From Comamonas sp. (lineage in GTDB: Bacteria > Pseudomonadota > Gammaproteobacteria > Burkholderiales > Burkholderiaceae_C): 64,000 nucleotides of DNA. The position numbers and the translations under genes were made by a program. The DNA is taken from contig JAITLR010000021.1 in the NCBI GenBank assembly GCA_031277805.1, positions 1-64,000 of the forward strand, given 5' to 3'. A model generated the notes under the pieces. It saw only the letters and a program-made list of their open reading frames with translations. It was not told where the DNA came from and searched no databases. Each line of letters opens with the position of its first letter. Position 1 is the stretch's first letter. Shown piece by piece: positions 59,763 through 64,000 of this stretch.

Positions 59763-61127
59763 TTATGCGGCCTGCTTGGAAGCGCTCTGGATCTTCGCTT
59801 CAAACTCGTGGCGGAAGTGCTTGATCATGGCGCGAACCGGCATGGCTGCCGCGTCGCCGAGCGCGCAGATGGTGCGGCCCATGATGTTCACGGATACCGA
59901 GTCCAACAGCTCGATATCTTCCGGACGGCCTTCGCCGTGCTGAATACGGTTCACTACGCGCCACAGCCAGCCTGTACCTTCACGGCAAGGCGTGCACTGA
60001 CCGCAGGACTCGTGGGAATAGAAGTACGACAGACGCAGCAGGCATTCGACCATGTCGCGCGAATCATCCATCACGATCACAGCGCCCGAACCCAGCATGG
60101 AGCCTGCCTTGGAGATAGAGTCATAGTCCATCGTGCAGTCCATGATGATGTCGGCAGGCAGCACGGGCGACGAAGAGCCACCAGGGATCACGGCCTTGAG
60201 CTTGCGACCGGTGCGCACACCGCCAGCCAGCTCCAGCAGCTTGCTAAAAGGCGTGCCCATCGGCACTTCGTAGTTGCCGGGCAGGTTCACGTCACCGCTG
60301 ACCGAGAAGATCTTGGTGCCGCCGTTGTTAGGCTTGCCGCACTCCAGATAGGCTTGGCCACCATTGCGAATGATCCAGGGGACCGCCGCAAAGGTTTCGG
60401 TATTGTTGATGGTTGTGGGCTTGCCGTACAGGCCGAAGCTGGCAGGGAATGGCGGTTTGAAGCGGGGTTGGCCCTTCTTGCCTTCCAGCGACTCCAGCAG
60501 CGCAGTTTCTTCGCCGCAGATATAGGCGCCAAAGCCATGGTGAGCGTGCAGCTGGAAGCTGAAGCTGCTGCCCAGGATGTTGTCACCCAGATAACCGGCT
60601 GCGCGGGCTTCTTCCAGGGCGGCCTCGAAGCGCTCATAGACTTCGAAGATTTCGCCGTGGATGTAGTTGTAGCCGATGCTGATACCCATCGCGAAAGCGG
60701 CAATGATCATGCCTTCGATCACGATGTGCGGGTTGAACATCAGAATATCGCGGTCCTTGCAGGTACCGGGTTCGCCCTCGTCCGAGTTGCAGACCAGATG
60801 CTTCTGACCAGGAAACTGGCGGGGCATGAAGCTCCACTTCAGACCCGTGGGAAAGCCCGCACCGCCACGGCCGCGCAGGCCGGATTCCTTGAGCGTCGCG
60901 ATGACCTGATCTTGCGTCAGACCCTCGCCGCCATCCTTGCCCAGCAGCTTGCGCAGAGCCTGATAGCCGCCGCGTGCTTCGTAGTCCTTGATGGACCAGT
61001 TGCTGCCATTCAGATCCGCATAGATCTGGGGGGCGATGTGACGGTCGTGAAAGCAGGTTTCGATACCGGTCGATGCGAACTTGGCCAGCACAGCATTGGC
61101 CGCTGGATTGTTCAGGATCGTGCTCAT
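59763..61127 (-). CDS. nuoF: NADH-quinone oxidoreductase subunit F
   Basis: NuoF binds NADH and FMN and holds cluster N3. The product (454 residues from ATG 61127) has the NADH/FMN loops [19 protein letters not shown] and [47 protein letters not shown], and the cluster motif [19 protein letters not shown]. It overlaps nuoE by four bases (61124-61127). The longer ORF to 61250 is rejected because it runs inside nuoE. Confidence 0.97.
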   Translation of the reverse strand: MSTILNNPAANAVLAKFASTGIETCFHDRHIAPQIYADLNGSNWSIKDYEARGGYQALRKLLGKDGGEGLTQDQVIATLKESGLRGRGGAGFPTGLKWSFMPRQFPGQKHLVCNSDEGEPGTCKDRDILMFNPHIVIEGMIIAAFAMGISIGYNYIHGEIFEVYERFEAALEEARAAGYLGDNILGSSFSFQLHAHHGFGAYICGEETALLESLEGKKGQPRFKPPFPASFGLYGKPTTINNTETFAAVPWIIRNGGQAYLECGKPNNGGTKIFSVSGDVNLPGNYEVPMGTPFSKLLELAGGVRTGRKLKAVIPGGSSSPVLPADIIMDCTMDYDSISKAGSMLGSGAVIVMDDSRDMVECLLRLSYFYSHESCGQCTPCREGTGWLWRVVNRIQHGEGRPEDIELLDSVSVNIMGRTICALGDAAAMPVRAMIKHFRHEFEAKIQSASKQAA

Positions 61128-61615
61128 GCCTTGCCCTCCGCAGCGCGCAGGCCGTCCACCAGCTCGTCGAGCTTTTCGTTGCTCATGAAGCTGCACATGC
61201 AACGGTCGTTGACCAGCATCACGGGCGAATCGGCGCAGGCACCCAGGCATTCGGACTGCTGCAGGGTGAACAGGCCATCAGCCGTGGTTTCACCCATCTT
61301 GATGCCCAGCTTGTGCTCCAGATGGTGCAAAGCCTTGTAGCCGTCACGCAGCTGGCATGGCAGGTTGGTGCAGACATTGAGCTTGTACTTGCCAACAGGC
61401 TGCTGGTTGTACATGTTGTAGAAAGTGGTGACTTCGTGCACCGCAATCTCGGGCATGCCCAGAACCTCGGCAATCACTGCCTCGCTTTCCTGGCTGACCC
61501 AGCCCTGCTCCTGCTGCACGATGGACAGACAAGCCATGACGGCAGACTGCTTCTGTTCAGCCGGATACTTGGCCACCTCACGCGCAAAGCGTTCTTTGGT
61601 CGCTTCGGTAATCAT
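61124..61615 (-). CDS. nuoE: NADH-quinone oxidoreductase subunit E
   Basis: NuoE is the thioredoxin-like subunit carrying the [2Fe-2S] cluster N1a. The 163-residue product has a helical start ([34 protein letters not shown]), [28 protein letters not shown] and [20 protein letters not shown], which provide the four cysteines. It overlaps nuoD by four bases (61612-61615) and nuoF by four bases. Confidence 0.97.
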   Translation of the reverse strand: MITEATKERFAREVAKYPAEQKQSAVMACLSIVQQEQGWVSQESEAVIAEVLGMPEIAVHEVTTFYNMYNQQPVGKYKLNVCTNLPCQLRDGYKALHHLEHKLGIKMGETTADGLFTLQQSECLGACADSPVMLVNDRCMCSFMSNEKLDELVDGLRAAEGKA

Positions 61616-62865
61616 CGGTCAACGTCTCCAAACACGATGTCCAGGGTACTGAGCACCATCACGGCGTCAGCCAGCATGTGGCCACGGCTCAGTTCATCGA
61701 GAGCTGCCATGTGCACAAATCCTGGTGGACGAATCTTCAGGCGATAAGGCTTGTTAGCGCCATCGCTGATCAAATAAATGCCGAATTCCCCCTTGGGGTG
61801 TTCGACAGAGGCGTATGCCTCACCTTCTGGAACCTTGAAACCTTCGGTGAAGAGCTTGAAGTGGTGGATCAGCTCTTCCATATTGGACTTCATGGCTTCA
61901 CGGCTTGCTGGGGCAACCTTGTGGTTGTCCGTGATCACCGGGCCGGGATTGACACGCAGCCAGTCCACGCATTGCTTGATGATCTTGTTGGACTCGCGCA
62001 TTTCGGCCATGCGGACCAGATAGCGGTCGTAACAGTCGCCCGTGGCACCCACGGGAATGTCGAAGTCCAGCTTGTCGTAAACCTCATAGGGCTGGGTCTT
62101 GCGCATGTCCCAGGGCAGACCCGAGGCACGCAGCATGGGACCAGTCAGAGCCAGATTGATAGCACGCTCCGCCGACACCACGCCAATACCGACGTTACGC
62201 TGCTTCCAGATACGGTTGTCGGTCAGCAGGGTTTCGTACTCGTCCGCGCACTTGGGGAAGCGCTGCGTGAAAGCGTCGATGAAGTCCAGCAACGAGCCCT
62301 TGCGGTCTTCGTTCATGGCCTCCATGGAGCGCACATTGCGCACCTTGCTGGCCTTGTACTGAGGCATGCTGTCCGGCAGATCACGGTACACGCCACCGGG
62401 GCGGAAGTAGGCCGCGTGCATGCGCGCACCCGACACTGCTTCGTACATGTCCATCAGCGCTTCACGCTCGCGGAAGCTATAGATAAGGATGGTCGAGCTG
62501 CCAGCGTCGTTACCCGAGGAACCCAGCCACATCAGGTGATTCATGATGCGGGTGATTTCCGAGAACATCACACGGATGTACTGGGCGCGAATAGGCACTT
62601 CGATGCCCATCAGCTTTTCGATGGCCAGGCAGTAAGCATGCTCGTTGCTCATCATCGAGCAGTAATCCAGGCGGTCCATGTAGGGCAGCGACTGGATATA
62701 GGTCTTGCTTTCGGCCAGCTTTTCGGTCGCACGGTGCAGCAAACCGATGTGTGGGTCAGCGCGCTGCACCACTTCACCGTCGAGCTCCAACACCAGACGC
62801 AGCACACCGTGCGCTGCCGGGTGCTGCGGACCAAAGTTCAGGGAATAGTTCTTGATTTCAGCCAT
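61612..62865 (-). CDS. nuoD: NADH-quinone oxidoreductase subunit D
   Basis: NuoD forms part of the quinone-binding cavity at the membrane interface. The 417-residue product has [22 protein letters not shown] with the quinone-site histidines, [59 protein letters not shown] and the C-terminal [43 protein letters not shown]. It is 31 bases downstream of nuoC and separate from it, unlike the E. coli nuoCD fusion. Confidence 0.98.
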   Translation of the reverse strand: MAEIKNYSLNFGPQHPAAHGVLRLVLELDGEVVQRADPHIGLLHRATEKLAESKTYIQSLPYMDRLDYCSMMSNEHAYCLAIEKLMGIEVPIRAQYIRVMFSEITRIMNHLMWLGSSGNDAGSSTILIYSFREREALMDMYEAVSGARMHAAYFRPGGVYRDLPDSMPQYKASKVRNVRSMEAMNEDRKGSLLDFIDAFTQRFPKCADEYETLLTDNRIWKQRNVGIGVVSAERAINLALTGPMLRASGLPWDMRKTQPYEVYDKLDFDIPVGATGDCYDRYLVRMAEMRESNKIIKQCVDWLRVNPGPVITDNHKVAPASREAMKSNMEELIHHFKLFTEGFKVPEGEAYASVEHPKGEFGIYLISDGANKPYRLKIRPPGFVHMAALDELSRGHMLADAVMVLSTLDIVFGDVDR

Positions 62866-62896
62866 GGTCTTCCGTCAAAAGGCGCTGACGCACCCT

Positions 62897-63508
62897 TTAG
62901 TGCAGGCCTCCGCCATAATTTTCCTCACGAATGATGCGCGGCGTGATTTCGCGCGGCTCGATCGTGACAGGCTGGTACACCACACGTTGCTGCTCGGCGT
63001 CGTAGCGCATTTCCACATAGCCGGACAGAGGGAAGTCCTTGCGGAAGGGGTGACCAATGAAGCCGTAGTCGGTCAGAATTCGACGCAGGTCTTCGTGACC
63101 GTCGAACACGATGCCGAACAGGTCAAACGCTTCGCGCTCGAACCAGTTGGCAGAGTTCCAGATACCGTTGATCGAAGCAACCACTGGAAAGTCATCATCG
63201 GCGCAGAACGCACGCACGCGCAGGCGCTGGTTCAGCGTCAGAGACATCAGATGGGATACAACGGCAAAACGCGGACCGTCCTTGCCGACTTCCGCATAAG
63301 TGGAGTAATCCACACCGCAAAGATCCATCAACATCTCGAACTTGCAGTCCGGCGCGTTGCGCAGGATCTGCATCACTTCCAGATACTGGTCGGCAGACAC
63401 TTCCACCGTCACTTCGTTGTAAGCCAATGTGACGCTGCGGGCCTTTTCGCCCAAGGCAGCTGACACCACATCCCGAAGCTTTTCGGGGTGAATAGCAATT
63501 GCAGTCAT
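62897..63508 (-). CDS. nuoC: NADH-quinone oxidoreductase subunit C
   Basis: NuoC is a 30-kDa-type subunit of the connecting module. The 203-residue product has [40 protein letters not shown] and the signature [48 protein letters not shown]. The gene is separate from nuoD, as in other betaproteobacteria, and follows nuoB after nine bases. Confidence 0.97.
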   Translation of the reverse strand: MTAIAIHPEKLRDVVSAALGEKARSVTLAYNEVTVEVSADQYLEVMQILRNAPDCKFEMLMDLCGVDYSTYAEVGKDGPRFAVVSHLMSLTLNQRLRVRAFCADDDFPVVASINGIWNSANWFEREAFDLFGIVFDGHEDLRRILTDYGFIGHPFRKDFPLSGYVEMRYDAEQQRVVYQPVTIEPREITPRIIREENYGGGLH

Positions 63509-63517
63509 CTCGACCCT

Positions 63518-63997
63518 TTAAACGCGAGCGATGGTATGGGTACGACGGATTTTCTGCTGCAGCTGGATGATGCCGTAGATCAGCGCTTCCGCTGTCGGAG
63601 GGCAACCAGGCACATAGACATCCACTGGAACAATACGATCGCAGCCACGCACCACCGAATAGCTGTAGTGATAGTAACCACCGCCATTGGCGCACGACCC
63701 CATGGAAATAACCCAACGGGGTTCGGACATCTGGTCGTAGACCTTGCGCATCGCCGGGGCCATCTTGTTGCACAGCGTACCAGCAACAATCATCAGGTCC
63801 GAGTGGCGGGGGCTGGCACGGAACACTTCGGAGCCGAAGCGACCGATGTCATAACGAGCCGCCGCAGCATGCATCATTTCCACCGCACAACATGCCAGGC
63901 CAAATGTCATGGGCCAAATCGACCCTGTCTTGGCCCAGTTCACCACCGTGTCATAACTGGTGGTGACGAAGCCTTCCTTCATCACGCCTTCGATCAT
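63518..63997 (-). CDS. nuoB: NADH-quinone oxidoreductase subunit B
   Basis: NuoB carries cluster N2, the electron donor to quinone. The 159-residue product has [18 protein letters not shown] with the tandem cysteines, [51 protein letters not shown] and [22 protein letters not shown] 63997 lies three bases from the window edge; the length agrees with the 159-residue betaproteobacterial form, so it is probably complete. nuoA should lie just beyond the edge. Confidence 0.95.
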   Translation of the reverse strand: MIEGVMKEGFVTTSYDTVVNWAKTGSIWPMTFGLACCAVEMMHAAAARYDIGRFGSEVFRASPRHSDLMIVAGTLCNKMAPAMRKVYDQMSEPRWVISMGSCANGGGYYHYSYSVVRGCDRIVPVDVYVPGCPPTAEALIYGIIQLQQKIRRTHTIARV

Positions 63998-64000
63998 CGT

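Noticed and set aside
57559-59943. A 794-codon plus-strand ORF antisense to nuoG
   Set aside because: It is open only because the sense gene avoids certain codons. It runs past both ends of nuoG into nuoH and nuoF, which is incompatible with a separate gene.

Overview
The window looks like a chromosomal segment of a GC-rich betaproteobacterium of the family Comamonadaceae, most likely Comamonas or a close relative. This is inferred from gene content and order: a nuoB-N complex I operon followed by DUF2818 and DUF1178 genes, several Bug/TctC-type periplasmic binding proteins, an OmpC-like porin, the queG/tsaE/amiC/mutL cluster, and short intergenic repeats of types I recall from this family. 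No phage, plasmid, IS transposase, CRISPR array, rRNA or tRNA was seen.

Layout. 1-3.8 kb: 3' part of enolase, ftsB, an unknown gene, then hslO (Hsp33) and a gamma-carbonic-anhydrase-like gene on the minus strand. 3.8-9.3 kb: a DUF455 ferritin-like protein, two tandem paralogous EAL-HDOD signalling proteins, a Bug receptor, and a Tat-exported molybdopterin-domain protein. 9.5-14.2 kb: xerD, a predicted ATPase, a second Bug receptor, and an AEC-family carrier. 14.2-21.5 kb: queG, tsaE, amiC, two glycine-zipper lipoproteins around dedA, and mutL. 21.6-36.4 kb: an accessory block lying between mutL and miaA, holding a RpiR regulator, gdhA, a large WG-repeat/Bug fusion, chrA, a porin, a cupin, DUF5329, a double-domain methylglyoxal synthase, a lipoprotein hydrolase, a Bcr/CflA exporter, and a Bug-sulfatase pair. 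36.5-42.7 kb: miaA followed by an AttEFGH/LolD-like ABC system with a VOC protein and an AttH/CrtC-like protein. 42.8-47.6 kb: a five-gene branched-chain-amino-acid-type ABC transporter on the minus strand. 48.3-64 kb: a small lipoprotein, then the nuo operon on the minus strand from nuoB (near the right edge) to nuoN, DUF2818 and DUF1178.

Functionally, most of the window is housekeeping: glycolysis, division, cell-wall turnover, mismatch repair, tRNA modification and respiration. A scavenging layer is superimposed on it: four Bug-type binding modules, a porin, a sulfatase and a Liv-type ABC importer.

The least conventional signals are: (i) a 160-bp palindromic element present in two full copies and two variants, three of them starting exactly next to a gene's stop codon; (ii) a second, roughly 50-bp element that occurs between genes and also in frame inside mutL, an ABC permease and an AttH-like gene; (iii) a protein joining WG repeats to a Bug binding domain; (iv) a methylglyoxal synthase with two MGS-like halves; (v) FNR-type palindromes upstream of the EAL-HDOD pair and of a small lipoprotein; and (vi) an ABC ATPase with arginine in place of the Walker A lysine. 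All family assignments were made by eye, without database searches.
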